Shown piece by piece: positions 36,477 to 46,110 of a stretch of 64,000 bases of DNA. The DNA lies in assembly GCA_024229935.1 (NCBI GenBank), contig JAAERX010000077.1, positions 186,001 to 250,000 on the forward strand. The letters are read 5' to 3'. The stretch comes from Gammaproteobacteria bacterium (lineage in GTDB: Bacteria; Pseudomonadota; Gammaproteobacteria; Steroidobacterales; GCA-2729495). Numbering within the stretch: the stretch's first letter is position 1; each line of letters opens with the position of its first letter. The notes under the pieces were generated by a model, which had not been told where the DNA came from, ran no database searches, and saw only the letters and a list, made by a program, of their open reading frames with translations. The position numbers and the translations under genes were made by a program.

Positions 36477-37623
36477 ACAGCATTAGCAGTCTTAATATCT
36501 CGGCATGTGTGGCGCGCATACTTTCAATGTCATCAATGAGTATTTCTTCATTGGATTTATGAATGGTTGCATTCACTGTGCCAAATTCCACAACTTGTGC
36601 GCCTGCTGGAGAGATAAAGCGCCCATCAGATGTTCCACCACTGGTTGATAGCTCAGGATCCAGCCCCGTTACTGTTTTTACGGCTTGTTGCATAGCGGGT
36701 ATTAATTCACCACCTTCAGTCAGGAAGGGCTCGCCAGACAGATGCCAGTCCAGTGTGAATTCCAATTTGTGTTTGTTGAGTATTGTGCTGACATGTTCTT
36801 TTAGTTGCTCATGATTCCAGACAGTTGAGTAGCGAAAGTTAAAGCGGGTGAAGAGCTCACCGGGTGTTACATTTGGAAAGCCAGTGCCACTTTGTAACTG
36901 AACTACCTGAAAGCTTGATGGTGGGAAATAGTCATTCCCTTTATCCAGGGTCATTGCATAAAGTTCAGCAAGTGCTGGTGCAAAACGTTCTATAGGGTTG
37001 TCTGCTAATTGTGGGTATGCAACATGACCCTGAACACCATGTACGGTAAGCATCCCACTAAGTGAACCTCGTCGACCCACTTTAACTGTGTCCCCCAGTT
37101 TATTGCTGCTGGATGGTTCACCAATGACGCACCAGTCTATATGGATCCCGCGTTCATTTAATGTGCGTATAGTTGACTTGGTCCCGCCCTGAGCGCGACC
37201 TTCTTCATCACTTGTTATAAGGAATGCTATAGTGCCTTTGTGATCAGGGTGGTTATTTGTAAAACTTGCGGCGGCATCAACCATGGCTGCAAGTGAGCAT
37301 TTCATATCTGCTGCACCTCGCCCAAATAATTTGTCGTCACGGATTTCCGCCTTGAACGGGTCGCTTTGCCATTCTTCCAGTGGGCCGGTCGGTACAACAT
37401 CAGTGTGGCCAGCGAAGCAAAGCACAGGGCCACCTGTGCCATGGGTAGCCCATAGATTACTAACATCATCCCCTGGGCCACCTTCTTCGCCAAAGTTCAG
37501 CCGCTCGGTGGTAAAACCCGCTTCCTTAAGGCGTGTGGTAATAAGGTCCATGCAGCCGGCATCATCCGGTGTGATGGATTTTAGTTCGATCAGGTCTATG
37601 GCAAATTGCAGGGTAGAATTCAT
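36475..37623 (-). CDS. dapE: Succinyl-diaminopimelate desuccinylase
   Basis: Dinuclear zinc hydrolase that makes LL-diaminopimelate for lysine and peptidoglycan. The 382-residue M20 family protein has the metal-binding motif CFAGHTDVVPTGP near residue 70, GRGAADMKCSLAAM near 100, the catalytic acid in TSDEEGRA near 134, and a late STSGGTSDGRF segment. It is the last gene of the minus-strand run map-glnD-dapD-arsC-like-dapE, sharing its pathway with dapD two genes upstream. Confidence 0.96.
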   Translation of the reverse strand: MNSTLQFAIDLIELKSITPDDAGCMDLITTRLKEAGFTTERLNFGEEGGPGDDVSNLWATHGTGGPVLCFAGHTDVVPTGPLEEWQSDPFKAEIRDDKLFGRGAADMKCSLAAMVDAAASFTNNHPDHKGTIAFLITSDEEGRAQGGTKSTIRTLNERGIHIDWCVIGEPSSSNKLGDTVKVGRRGSLSGMLTVHGVQGHVAYPQLADNPIERFAPALAELYAMTLDKGNDYFPPSSFQVVQLQSGTGFPNVTPGELFTRFNFRYSTVWNHEQLKEHVSTILNKHKLEFTLDWHLSGEPFLTEGGELIPAMQQAVKTVTGLDPELSTSGGTSDGRFISPAGAQVVEFGTVNATIHKSNEEILIDDIESMRATHAEILRLLML

Positions 37624-37636
37624 ATTTGTATATACA

Positions 37637-37978
37637 TTAGCTTAATTTTGCCCAGGCATCTGTATCATAACCGACCATGAGGGCGGAGCCACTAACAACT
37701 AGCGGACGGTTGATCAGGGTAGGGTATTCAAGAACCAGCTTCCAGGCAGTTGAATCATTCAGCTGTTTTCGGGATGTATCTGGCAGGTTGCGCCAGGTTT
37801 TACTACGGGTATTGATTAACGTTTTGTAGCCCACCTGCCTGAGCCATTTATCTACGAGGGTTGTGCTAAGGCCGTCTGAGCGCAGGTCGTGAAACCTGAA
37901 TTCAAACCCATGAGCAGAAAACCAATTTTTGGCGGCCCTGCATTTATCGCAGTTAGGTATCCCGTAAAGGGTGAGCAC
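37637..37978 (-). CDS. ArsC/Spx-like thioredoxin-fold protein (YffB family)
   Basis: 113-residue protein of the arsenate-reductase-like family, adjacent to dapE as yffB is in E. coli. It starts MLTLYGIPNCDKCRAAKNWF, keeps the NTRSKTWRNLP stretch and the INRPLVV segment. Unlike E. coli YffB, which as I recall has a single N-terminal cysteine, it carries a CxxC pair (CDKC) as in Spx, so a redox switch is possible. The GTG start lies 4 nt after the dapD stop, which indicates translational coupling. Function within the dap operon is unknown. Confidence 0.85.
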   Translation of the reverse strand: MLTLYGIPNCDKCRAAKNWFSAHGFEFRFHDLRSDGLSTTLVDKWLRQVGYKTLINTRSKTWRNLPDTSRKQLNDSTAWKLVLEYPTLINRPLVVSGSALMVGYDTDAWAKLS

Positions 37979-37982
37979 GTCC

Positions 37983-38804
37983 CTAATCTTCCCGTAGCAG
38001 TTCGTTTATGCCGGTTTTAGCACGTGTTTTTGCATCTACACGTTTCACAATGATGGCTGCATAAAGGCTGCAATTGCCGGTGCTGGAAGGGAGGCTGCCA
38101 GGAACAACTACTGCCCCTGCAGGAACTCGTCCATAAAGAACCTTATCTTTCTCACGATCATAAATTCGTGTGGACTGACCTATATAGACGCCCATGGAAA
38201 TAACGGCACCTTCCTCGACAATAACACCCTCTACAATTTCAGAACGTGCACCGATGAAACAGTTGTCTTCTATTATGGTTGGGCTTGCCTGTAATGGCTC
38301 AAGGACGCCACCGATACCAACCCCGCCGGATAAATGAACGTTTTTACCAATCTGTGCACAACTACCAACTGTTGCCCATGTGTCCACAAGTGTGCCACTG
38401 TCTACATAGGCACCAATATTTATATAGGAAGGCATTAATACAACATTGCGTGCGATATATGCGCCTTTACGTACACCGGCATCCGGTACAACACGTATGC
38501 CTGACTCGGCAAATCGTTGCTGTGTCCAGTCGGAAAACTTCAGCGGAACCTTGTCGAAATAATTTGTATGGCCAGTCTGTATGGTCTGGTTTTTTTCTGT
38601 TGCAAAAAATAGTAGGACAGCTTTTTTTAGCCATTCATTAACCTGCCAACCTGTATTGGTGGGTTCAGCAACACGAGCTGCACCAGAATCCAACATTTCT
38701 ATGCTGGTCTGAATGGCATCATGAAGCTCAGGGGTAGGGTTACTTAGATCCAGTGTGTCGCGTTCATCAAATGAAGTTTCTATTAATTTTTTTAGGTTAT
38801 CCAT
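37983..38804 (-). CDS. dapD: 2,3,4,5-tetrahydropyridine-2,6-dicarboxylate N-succinyltransferase
   Basis: Catalyses succinylation of tetrahydrodipicolinate in lysine and diaminopimelate synthesis. The 273-residue left-handed beta-helix protein matches E. coli DapD (274). Visible are [40 protein letters not shown] and [18 protein letters not shown], the hexapeptide turns and active-site region, and VVVPGSLPS near the end. It is third in the minus-strand operon, 53 nt after glnD. Confidence 0.97.
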   Translation of the reverse strand: MDNLKKLIETSFDERDTLDLSNPTPELHDAIQTSIEMLDSGAARVAEPTNTGWQVNEWLKKAVLLFFATEKNQTIQTGHTNYFDKVPLKFSDWTQQRFAESGIRVVPDAGVRKGAYIARNVVLMPSYINIGAYVDSGTLVDTWATVGSCAQIGKNVHLSGGVGIGGVLEPLQASPTIIEDNCFIGARSEIVEGVIVEEGAVISMGVYIGQSTRIYDREKDKVLYGRVPAGAVVVPGSLPSSTGNCSLYAAIIVKRVDAKTRAKTGINELLRED

Positions 38805-38857
38805 GCCATTTCCGGTTAAATCGTTAGCTGCTTAACTGTTGATAGTGAAATATGATA

Positions 38858-41590
38858 TTACAGATTGCTTTGGTCTGCGGAAACCAGTGCGTGACAAAGC
38901 TTATTCTGTATTTCTTCTGATAGGGGTTTGCCCTGATCATCAGTGATATAAAAAACATCTTCTGCGCGTTCACCGACAGTAACAATTTTTGCCATCTGTA
39001 TGTAAATATTCATGTCCCGCAAAACTTGGCCTGTTTCGGCAAGTAAACCAGGTCTGTCACCTGAGGTTAATTCCATAACTGTTCTGTTATTGGTTTGATC
39101 TTTAGCAAAACTGACTACAGTGGATGTGGTAAACATACGTACTTGTCTTGGTGCTTTGCGGGTAATTAAAATAGGGTTTTTATCACTGACTTTAAGTTCG
39201 CTGAGTAAGCGAGACCGAATTTTTTCGCGGCGGTTTATATCTTCAACTGCCTCACCATCCCGCTCAAGGATGGTGTAGATGGACAGACTTTGCTGATTAG
39301 TTAAAGGGATGATGCGAGCATCTGCAATTGACAGTCCAAATTCATCCAGTACGCCAGTTGCAATAGCAAAGGTAAATTGTCCCTGAGGGGCGTGCACCAT
39401 AACTTCAGTACCTCCAGTACTTGTTGCTTCCCTGACATCCACTGTCAGTTTTTCAGGTAAATCAGGTAAATCTGCCAGTAGTTTAGTGTGCCAGGCTATC
39501 TCCTCCGGGCGACAACGCAGTAGATAATCATCGCCAAATGCATGCCAAAGCGTTCTCGCCTGATCGGCCGTTGTTTCAGATGCCTGCATAAGTAACAGGG
39601 CTTTTTGTTGTTTTTCCTTTATGAGCACATCTTTATCTATCGGTGTCTCTAGCCCATGGAGTAATGCTCGTTTGGAAAGCTCATAGGTCTCATGGAAGAG
39701 TTGCGCTTTCCAGTTGTTCCACATTTGTGGGTTGGTTGCACGTACATCTGCAATAGTCAGTAAATAGAGGTAGTCCAGATGTTTTTCATCACCAATAAGA
39801 TGGGCAAACTCCCGTATAACCACCGGGTCACTGATGTCCTTTTTTTGTGCTGTCAGTGAGAGTGTCAGATGATGCCGTACCAGCCATGCAACAAGTCTGG
39901 AGTCATAGCGGCTCATGCCATGCTCCAGACAGAATGCTTCAGCGCTTACTGCGCCGAGTTTGGAGTGATCTCCACCGCGGCCCTTGGCAATATCATGAAA
40001 TAAACCAGCTAGATAAATAACTTCCGGAGATTCCAGTGTTGCCATGATTTCTGTACAGCGGGGAAACTCATGATTAAAGCGTTCCAATGCAAAACGCCGC
40101 AGGTTACTTACTACAAATAATGTATGTGCATCTACTGTGTAGGCATGAAACAGGTCATATTGCATACGACCAACGATGCGACCGAAGCTTGGGATGTACT
40201 GACCCAGAACTCCATAGAGGTTCATTCGTCGGAGTTCATGTGTAACACCTGCAGATGCAGCCAGAATTTTTAGAAATAAACGATGGTTGCGTGGGTCCTG
40301 CCTAAATGCATCATCAATGAGGTGCAGGTGGCGTCGAAGTAGGGCAATTGTATTGGCGCTAACACCCTTAAGTTCGGGGTGTTGTTGCAGCATTAGGAAA
40401 ATCTCTAGTAACGCTGATGGGTTGTCTGGGAATACGTGATCATGGGCAATCTGTAAAAAACCATTTTTTACTTCAAAATCTGCATTTAATGGTTTGGCAG
40501 GTGCATCTGGGTTCATCAGGATGGCTTCCTGAAAAAGCTGCAGCAGCATTTCGTTCAGCCGGCTCAGGTCCATAACTGTTCGGTAATAGCGTTGCATGAG
40601 CTGTTCTACGGCCAGGGTGTAGGCAGCATCTTCATAGCCAAATAAATTTGCTATTCGTTTCTGATAATCAAAGAGCAGTCTGTCTTCACGCCGATCAGTC
40701 AGGATGTGCAGGGCAAAGCGTATTTGCCAGAGGAATTTTCGGCCCTGGCGCAGAATTCTGAGTTGGGCCTCAGTTAGGAAGCCTGCTTCTACCAGGCTGG
40801 ACAGATTTCCCGTCCCAAAATGACGACGGGTAACCCAGCTAATAATCTGGATGTCTCTCAAGCCACCAGGGCTGCCCTTAATATTGGGCTCAAGGTTATA
40901 GGCAGTATCATCATACTTGAGGTGGCGAGCCTGCTGTTCAATTAGCTTGGCTTCGAAAAAAGCTCGTGCAGGCCATATAGCAGGTGGTTCAATTGCTTTG
41001 GTAAGCTTTGTATAGAGCTTCTCTGGACCATGCAATAAGCGTGATTCCATGAGAGTGGTGGCTATCGTGAGATCATTTTTACAGGCAGATTTAGATTCAG
41101 CAATATTACGGGTGCTGTGACCAACCTCGAGTCCGATATCCCAAAGAAAGGCCAGAAATTCTGCAATGGCACTGCGTTCCTTGCGTGCATTCAGTCCAGT
41201 TAACAAGAGTAAATCAATATCTGAGCCTGGGTGTAGTTCGCCACGCCCATAACCACCCACTGCAATCAGGGCAATTCGGCTGTTGTACCTGTTGCTGAAG
41301 TGCAGCCAGGCAGCCACAATAACCCGGTCTATGACGGTTGCTCGGTCACGTACCAGACGTTCAACAGAGTCACCATGGAGAAAACGTTGCTTTAGTGCTT
41401 CACGGGTAGATTTGAGTAGCTGGCGATATTCACTCAGATCAGCGCCATCTATTTCTACGAGCCATGTGTCTATGCCTTCCCAATCCAGCGATGTACCGTC
41501 TTCTGTCAGGCAACGCTGCGCAAGAGCTGCATCTTCGGGGGTGATTGTTAGTGCCGGATCCTGTGTGTCTTGCCTGGTTTTGTTGCTCAT
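38858..41590 (-). CDS. glnD: Bifunctional uridylyltransferase/uridylyl-removing enzyme GlnD
   Basis: Nitrogen sensor that uridylylates PII when glutamine is low and removes UMP when it is high. The 910-residue protein has the nucleotidyltransferase motif GGYGRGELHPGSDIDLLLL near residue 92. It also has the HD hydrolase motif LFHDIAKGRGGDHSKLGA near 515 and two C-terminal ACT domains, one from about 725 (MVHAPQGQFTFAIATG) and one from about 835 (ELTSGDRPGLLAETGQ), which bind glutamine. E. coli GlnD is 890 residues. The ATG overlaps the map stop by four bases (ATGA), so both are co-translated, as is usual in gammaproteobacteria. Confidence 0.97.
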   Translation of the reverse strand: MSNKTRQDTQDPALTITPEDAALAQRCLTEDGTSLDWEGIDTWLVEIDGADLSEYRQLLKSTREALKQRFLHGDSVERLVRDRATVIDRVIVAAWLHFSNRYNSRIALIAVGGYGRGELHPGSDIDLLLLTGLNARKERSAIAEFLAFLWDIGLEVGHSTRNIAESKSACKNDLTIATTLMESRLLHGPEKLYTKLTKAIEPPAIWPARAFFEAKLIEQQARHLKYDDTAYNLEPNIKGSPGGLRDIQIISWVTRRHFGTGNLSSLVEAGFLTEAQLRILRQGRKFLWQIRFALHILTDRREDRLLFDYQKRIANLFGYEDAAYTLAVEQLMQRYYRTVMDLSRLNEMLLQLFQEAILMNPDAPAKPLNADFEVKNGFLQIAHDHVFPDNPSALLEIFLMLQQHPELKGVSANTIALLRRHLHLIDDAFRQDPRNHRLFLKILAASAGVTHELRRMNLYGVLGQYIPSFGRIVGRMQYDLFHAYTVDAHTLFVVSNLRRFALERFNHEFPRCTEIMATLESPEVIYLAGLFHDIAKGRGGDHSKLGAVSAEAFCLEHGMSRYDSRLVAWLVRHHLTLSLTAQKKDISDPVVIREFAHLIGDEKHLDYLYLLTIADVRATNPQMWNNWKAQLFHETYELSKRALLHGLETPIDKDVLIKEKQQKALLLMQASETTADQARTLWHAFGDDYLLRCRPEEIAWHTKLLADLPDLPEKLTVDVREATSTGGTEVMVHAPQGQFTFAIATGVLDEFGLSIADARIIPLTNQQSLSIYTILERDGEAVEDINRREKIRSRLLSELKVSDKNPILITRKAPRQVRMFTTSTVVSFAKDQTNNRTVMELTSGDRPGLLAETGQVLRDMNIYIQMAKIVTVGERAEDVFYITDDQGKPLSEEIQNKLCHALVSADQSNL

Positions 41591-42354
41591 GGACGTTCTG
41601 CTGCGCCCAGTGTAAGAACCTCGTAGCTATCATGGGTTACCAGAATAGTGTGCTCCCATTGGGCTGAGAGCGAATGATCTTTGGTTACTACAGTCCAGCC
41701 ATCCTTTAAGAGTTTTACATGTCGTTTGCCTGCATTCAGCATTGGCTCTATGGTGAAAGTCATACCTTCGACCAGTTCAATGCCAGAGTTGGCTTTTCCG
41801 TAATGTAGAACCTGCGGGTCCTCATGAAAGCTACGGCCTATACCGTGTCCGCAGTATTCACGGACAACAGAAAAGCGTTCTGCTTCGGCAAAGCTTTGTA
41901 TGCAATGGCCTATATCTCCCAGTCTGGCGCCAGGCCGGACGGCCTGTATGCCTAGCCATAAGGCGTCATGGCTAACCCTTGCCAGTCTCTCAGCCTGAAC
42001 AGTGGGTTTGCCCACAAAGAAAATCCTGCTGCTATCGCCATGATAAGAGTCTTTGATGATAGTAATATCAATATTAATCATATCGCCGGTGCGTAATTTC
42101 TTATCGCCGGGAATTCCATGGCAGACAACGTGATTGATGGATGTGCATATGGACTTGGGGAATCCGCGATAATTTAAAGGCGCAGGAATCGCTTGCTGCT
42201 GCCCGACAATAAAGTCATGACAGATTTGGTCCAGTTCAAGGGTGGTCACTCCTGGTTGAACGTGTGGGCCAATCATGTCAAGTACATCAGCCGTCAGGCG
42301 TCCGGCAAGCCGCATTTTTTCCTGTTCAATAGGATTCTTAATAGTAATTGGCAT
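41587..42354 (-). CDS. map: Methionine aminopeptidase, type I
   Basis: Removes the initiator methionine from nascent proteins. The 255-residue protein has metal-binding residues in MINIDITIIKDSYHGDSSRIF, in GHGIGRSFHEDPQVLHYG and in the late TIEPML and HSLSAQWEHTILV segments, the standard type Ib set. It is the first gene of the minus-strand operon and divergent from rpsB, the common gammaproteobacterial arrangement. There is no Shine-Dalgarno; a perfect TATAAT on the minus strand ends 8 nt before the ATG, so a nearly leaderless transcript is possible, though its -35 is poor. Confidence 0.96.
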   Translation of the reverse strand: MPITIKNPIEQEKMRLAGRLTADVLDMIGPHVQPGVTTLELDQICHDFIVGQQQAIPAPLNYRGFPKSICTSINHVVCHGIPGDKKLRTGDMINIDITIIKDSYHGDSSRIFFVGKPTVQAERLARVSHDALWLGIQAVRPGARLGDIGHCIQSFAEAERFSVVREYCGHGIGRSFHEDPQVLHYGKANSGIELVEGMTFTIEPMLNAGKRHVKLLKDGWTVVTKDHSLSAQWEHTILVTHDSYEVLTLGAAERP

Positions 42355-42697
42355 ATATTTGAATTATATAAGTAATTTGCATAGATGGCTGCCCATCGTT
42401 ATCTGTGTTGCCTCTGTAGGCTGTAGAGGGCCTATTTTCAGGCTGTATGCATCAAAACTGTGTTTTAAAAGGCTGTCTGGGGTGCCTTTAAGGTTAGTTA
42501 TGGGGTGCTGAATGATAAACCATACAGCCAGAGCGAGAAATCATTGTTGCCGATGGGGTCCTATGGTATAAAGCGCGCGCATTTTAAGCAATCAAATCCA
42601 CACATGTATCGACACATATGGCTGGGTGCTGCTGCAGAGTTTCTGTTAGTGGTTGCCGTATGGGGTACATGGAGGCAGAACCCTAAGGAGTTACAAA
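42355..42697. other. map/rpsB divergent regulatory region and rpsB leader
   Basis: 343 nt without a gene. The right part holds the rpsB promoter (separate entry) and a leader of about 120 nt ending in AAGGAG. In other gammaproteobacteria this leader is the site of S2 autoregulation, so a structured operator is expected here; I could not fold it. The left part carries a TATAAT on the minus strand (42368-42363) next to the map start. Confidence 0.55.
42544..42572 (+). promoter_or_regulatory. Promoter of rpsB-tsf
   Basis: TTGTTG at 42544-42549, 17-nt spacer, and TATAAA at 42567-42572 preceded by TGG (extended -10). The GC-only stretch GCGCGCGC follows, a discriminator typical of growth-rate-controlled ribosomal promoters. 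The transcript would start about 118 nt before rpsB. Confidence 0.7.
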
Positions 42698-43735
42698 ATG
42701 TCAGAAATATCCATGCGTCAGATGCTGGAGGCTGGTGTGCACTTTGGACATCAGACCCGTTACTGGAACCCAAAAATGTCACCCTACATTTTTGGTCACC
42801 GTAATAATATTCATATTATAAATCTTGAACAGACAGTTCCCCTGTTTAATAAAGCTCTCGATTTCATCAAGAGTGTTGCTGCTGATAACGGCACAGTTCT
42901 GTTTGTTGGGACAAAACGGGCGGCCCGTGATGCCATAAGAACTGAGGCAGACCGTTGCGGCATGCCTTTTGTCAGTCATCGCTGGCTTGGCGGCATGTTG
43001 ACGAACTTTAAGACAATCAAACAATCAATCAAACGGCTTGAAGACCTTGAAGTAATGTCTGAAGACGGTAGTTTTGCCCTGCTGACAAAAAAAGAAGCAC
43101 TTGGCCTACGGCGAGAGAAAGAAAAGTTAGAGCGCAGCCTCGGAGGTATCAAAGAGATGCGTTCATTACCGGATGCTATTTTTGTGATTGATGTCGGTCA
43201 CGAAAAGATTGCCGTACATGAAGCCCGTAAACTGGGTATACCCGTAGTAGCAATAGTTGATACTAATTGCTCACCAAATGATGTTGATTACATTGTTCCG
43301 GGAAATGATGACGCTATGCGTGCGTCTAAGCTTTATGGTTTGGGTGTTGCAGAGGCTGTACTGGAAGGTAAAGCAATGTTGCCAGAGGTTCCTGATGGGG
43401 ATGATGAGTTTGTCGAACTAGACAGTGAAGGGCGCCCAGCAACCAAAAGAACAAAATCGCGCAAGCCTGCAGCAAAGAAGAAGTTGGTAACCAAAGCCTC
43501 TGAAGAGGTAGCTGCTGAGGTTAGGGCTGATGCAGCACCAGAAGTTGCTGAAGAAGCTGTGGTTGAGGTTGAGGCTGAGCCTGAAAAAATAACTGCAGTT
43601 GAGGTTGAAGCTGAAAAAACACCTGCAGCAGTCAAAAAGAAGGTTGCTAAAAAGGCTGCAACAAAGAAAAAAGTAACTAAGAAGGCAGCAGCAATGAAGA
43701 AAGTAAGCAAAAAAACTGCCGCTAAGGATGATTAG
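42698..43735 (+). CDS. rpsB: 30S ribosomal protein S2 with long charged C-terminal extension
   Basis: Small-subunit ribosomal protein. The ATG at 42698 has AAGGAG 7 nt upstream and gives the normal start [20 protein letters not shown]. The body follows the family to about residue 245 (IPGN-type switch seen as [12 protein letters not shown], then [12 protein letters not shown]). After that comes about 100 extra residues: an acidic, Ala/Glu/Val-rich part and then a Lys/Ala part with three near repeats ([28 protein letters not shown]). Typical S2 is about 240 residues. The reading frame is continuous with no stop at the join, so it is one protein. The tail resembles histone-H1-like bacterial tails and may touch rRNA or DNA. 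Confidence 0.96.
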   Translation: MSEISMRQMLEAGVHFGHQTRYWNPKMSPYIFGHRNNIHIINLEQTVPLFNKALDFIKSVAADNGTVLFVGTKRAARDAIRTEADRCGMPFVSHRWLGGMLTNFKTIKQSIKRLEDLEVMSEDGSFALLTKKEALGLRREKEKLERSLGGIKEMRSLPDAIFVIDVGHEKIAVHEARKLGIPVVAIVDTNCSPNDVDYIVPGNDDAMRASKLYGLGVAEAVLEGKAMLPEVPDGDDEFVELDSEGRPATKRTKSRKPAAKKKLVTKASEEVAAEVRADAAPEVAEEAVVEVEAEPEKITAVEVEAEKTPAAVKKKVAKKAATKKKVTKKAAAMKKVSKKTAAKDD

Positions 43736-43814
43736 TGTAACCCTCGTGCACCATGGGTCACTGACATGAAAATATGTTTGTGATGTGTGCTGTCTGATTT
43801 ATGAGAAAACAAAA

Positions 43815-44696
43815 ATGACTATTACAGCAAGTCTTGTTAAAGAACTACGCGAGCGCACTGGTGCTGGCATGATGGATTGCAAGAAAGCGCTCGTTGAAAC
43901 TGGTGGAGATAGTGAGGCCGCTGCTGAATTACTGCGTATGAAAGGTCAGGCCAGCGCTGAAAAGAAAGCTGGCCGTATTGCTGCAGAAGGCTGTGTTGAG
44001 ATAGCAGTTGATGAAACTGGCAAACGTGTCGTTGTAGTTGAGATTAATAGCGAGACAGACTTTGTTGCGAAGGATGAGGGCTTCCTGGCATTTGCCAAAT
44101 CAGCATCTGCACTAGCCCTTGACTCACAGCCAGGTGATATTGAGGCATTGCTTGCAAGCAGCCTGCCTTCAGGTGAAACACTAGAAAATGCACGTAAAAG
44201 CCTGATTGCTAAAATTGGCGAAAACATTGGTGTGCGGCGCTTCGAGGCTATTAATGCCGTTGGTGAAATTGGTCATTATGCACATGGAAGTCGTATTGGG
44301 GTCATCATTGATGTAACTGGTGGTGATGCTGAGTTGCGTAAGGATCTGGCTATGCATATTGCAGCCGCTGCACCAGTCTGTCTGGCAGAGCAGGATGTAC
44401 CTGTGGATCAGCTTGAGCGAGAGCGTCGAATACTGACTGAACAGGCTGAGCAGGAAGGTAAGCCAGCTGAGATTGTCTCTAAAATGGTCGAAGGCCGATT
44501 ACGAAAGTATCTTGCCGAGATTACATTAGTGGGCCAGCCTTTTGTGAAAGACCCGGATATTACTATCGCCAAGCTCCTTAAGCAGAAAGATGCAACCGTA
44601 AATGCATTTGCTAGGCTGGAGGTTGGTGAAGGTGTTGAGAGAAAACAGGAAGATTTTGCTGCAGAAGTAGAAGCTCAGGTTCGTGCCAGTCAGTGA
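43815..44696 (+). CDS. tsf: Elongation factor Ts
   Basis: Guanine-nucleotide exchange factor for EF-Tu. From ATG 43815 the protein is 293 residues (283 in E. coli). It starts TITASLVKELRERTGAGMMD, the UBA-like N-terminal domain, and has the exchange motif NSETDFVAKDEGF near residue 80, then the core domain with AAAAPVCL. The track start at 43785 adds ten residues outside the family start. It follows rpsB after 79 nt and is presumably in the same transcript. Confidence 0.97.
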   Translation: MTITASLVKELRERTGAGMMDCKKALVETGGDSEAAAELLRMKGQASAEKKAGRIAAEGCVEIAVDETGKRVVVVEINSETDFVAKDEGFLAFAKSASALALDSQPGDIEALLASSLPSGETLENARKSLIAKIGENIGVRRFEAINAVGEIGHYAHGSRIGVIIDVTGGDAELRKDLAMHIAAAAPVCLAEQDVPVDQLERERRILTEQAEQEGKPAEIVSKMVEGRLRKYLAEITLVGQPFVKDPDITIAKLLKQKDATVNAFARLEVGEGVERKQEDFAAEVEAQVRASQ

Positions 44697-44767
44697 GTTA
44701 GTTCCGGTGCAAGCAATAGCTTTAAGTGTATTTTGGCCATACCGTTTTTGATCCTCTGGATAGACCT

Positions 44768-45493
44768 ATGATAGACACTGACCTTCCATACAAGCGCGTA
44801 GTCCTGAAACTTAGCGGGGAGGCATTGCTGGGTAAACAGGATTTTGGTATTGATCCTGAAGTGCTAAGTCGAATGGCCAATGAAGTCAGGGATGTAGCTG
44901 CCTTAGGTGTGCAAATTGCAGTTGTTCTCGGCGGGGGCAATATTTTCCGTGGTCAGGGTCTTGCACGTGCTGGTATGGATCGTGTGACCGGTGATCATAT
45001 GGGCATGCTTGCCACACTTATCAATTCACTTGCTTTTCAGGATGCTTTAGAGCGTGTGGATGTTATGGCGCGTGTCATGTCAGGGTTGCAGGTTAATGAG
45101 GTTTGTGAAGATTACATCCGGCGACGTGCAGTTCGGCACCTTGAGAAAGGGCGGGTAACCATTTTTGGTGCAGGTATGGGGAATCCTTTTTTTACGACAG
45201 ATACAGCCGCAAGTTTACGTGCAATCGAAATTGGTGCCGATATTCTCGTTAAGGCAACACGTGTTGATGGTGTTTATGATGCTGACCCGGAAAAAGTACC
45301 TGATGCCAAGCGTTACAAAAAGCTGTCATTTAATAAAGTTATTGATGATCGTTTGAATGTTATGGACACGACGGCTGTTGTTATGTGCAGGGATAATAAT
45401 TTGCCAATACGGGTGTTTGACCTTGATGTGCAGGGCAATCTTATGCGGCTAATAAAGGGAGAAGACATTGGAACGCTGGTTGTGCCAGATTAA
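44768..45493 (+). CDS. pyrH: UMP kinase
   Basis: Phosphorylates UMP to UDP, feeding CTP synthase (pyrG at the far end of this window) and cell-wall sugar nucleotides. The 241-residue protein from ATG 44768 equals the E. coli length. Motifs include [12 protein letters not shown] at the start, [10 protein letters not shown] near residue 56, [11 protein letters not shown] near 138, and [13 protein letters not shown] near 165. The track start at 44726 is 14 codons too long. It is third in the usual rpsB-tsf-pyrH-frr order. Confidence 0.97.
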   Translation: MIDTDLPYKRVVLKLSGEALLGKQDFGIDPEVLSRMANEVRDVAALGVQIAVVLGGGNIFRGQGLARAGMDRVTGDHMGMLATLINSLAFQDALERVDVMARVMSGLQVNEVCEDYIRRRAVRHLEKGRVTIFGAGMGNPFFTTDTAASLRAIEIGADILVKATRVDGVYDADPEKVPDAKRYKKLSFNKVIDDRLNVMDTTAVVMCRDNNLPIRVFDLDVQGNLMRLIKGEDIGTLVVPD

Positions 45494-45526
45494 GTTTTAT
45501 CATCAGAGTATGCTGAGGAGAACCAA

Positions 45527-46084
45527 GTGATTGAAGACCTGAAAAAAGATGCTGATCAGCGTATGCAGAAAAGTGTTGCTGCGCTTACACAGGCATTAAT
45601 CAAGTTGAGAACGGGCCGTGCCCATCCCAGCTTGCTTGAGCAGGTTTCCGTTTCCTATTATGGTTCAAACACACCATTGAATCAGGTTGCTAATGTGGCT
45701 GTTGATGACGCACGAACATTGTCAGTAACGCCCTGGGAGCAGCAAATGATTCCGGATATTGAAAAAGCAATTCAGAATTCAGGGCTCGGTCTCAATCCAG
45801 TTACAGCCGGTAAAGTCATACGTGTGCCTCTTCCAGACCTTACTGAAGAACGACGTCGTGATCTGGCTCGGTTAGTTAAGCACGAGGCAGAGCAGGGGCG
45901 GGTTGCTGTTCGCAACATACGCCGTGATGTTATTAGCGATATCAAGACACTGCTTAAGGAAAAAGAAATATCCGAAGATGATGAGCGACGAGCAGAACAG
46001 GATATCCAAAAGATAACAGATAAGTATGTTGCAGAAATTGACAAAATTTCTGAGGATAAACAAAATGAAATTATGGATTTCTAG
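45527..46084 (+). CDS. frr: Ribosome recycling factor
   Basis: Splits the post-termination ribosome with EF-G. The 185-residue protein has the standard length and pattern: [27 protein letters not shown], then [13 protein letters not shown] and [17 protein letters not shown]. It ends KIDE-like then NEIMDF. It starts with GTG, supported by GAGGAG 7 nt upstream. In E. coli dxr follows frr; here uppS follows after 26 nt. Confidence 0.97.
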   Translation: MIEDLKKDADQRMQKSVAALTQALIKLRTGRAHPSLLEQVSVSYYGSNTPLNQVANVAVDDARTLSVTPWEQQMIPDIEKAIQNSGLGLNPVTAGKVIRVPLPDLTEERRRDLARLVKHEAEQGRVAVRNIRRDVISDIKTLLKEKEISEDDERRAEQDIQKITDKYVAEIDKISEDKQNEIMDF

Positions 46085-46110
46085 GGTATTGAGATTCTTT
46101 TGACTAGATC

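Noticed and set aside
38279-38641. 120-aa plus-strand ORF inside dapD
   Set aside because: Antisense shadow of dapD.
42505-42804. 99-aa plus-strand ORF over the rpsB promoter and start
   Set aside because: Overlaps rpsB in another frame and the rpsB promoter; no family resemblance.
43433-43735. Idea that the S2 tail is a separate gene or a frameshift fusion
   Set aside because: The frame is continuous, with no stop, start or Shine-Dalgarno at the join, and codons fit Lys/Ala/Glu-rich protein throughout.
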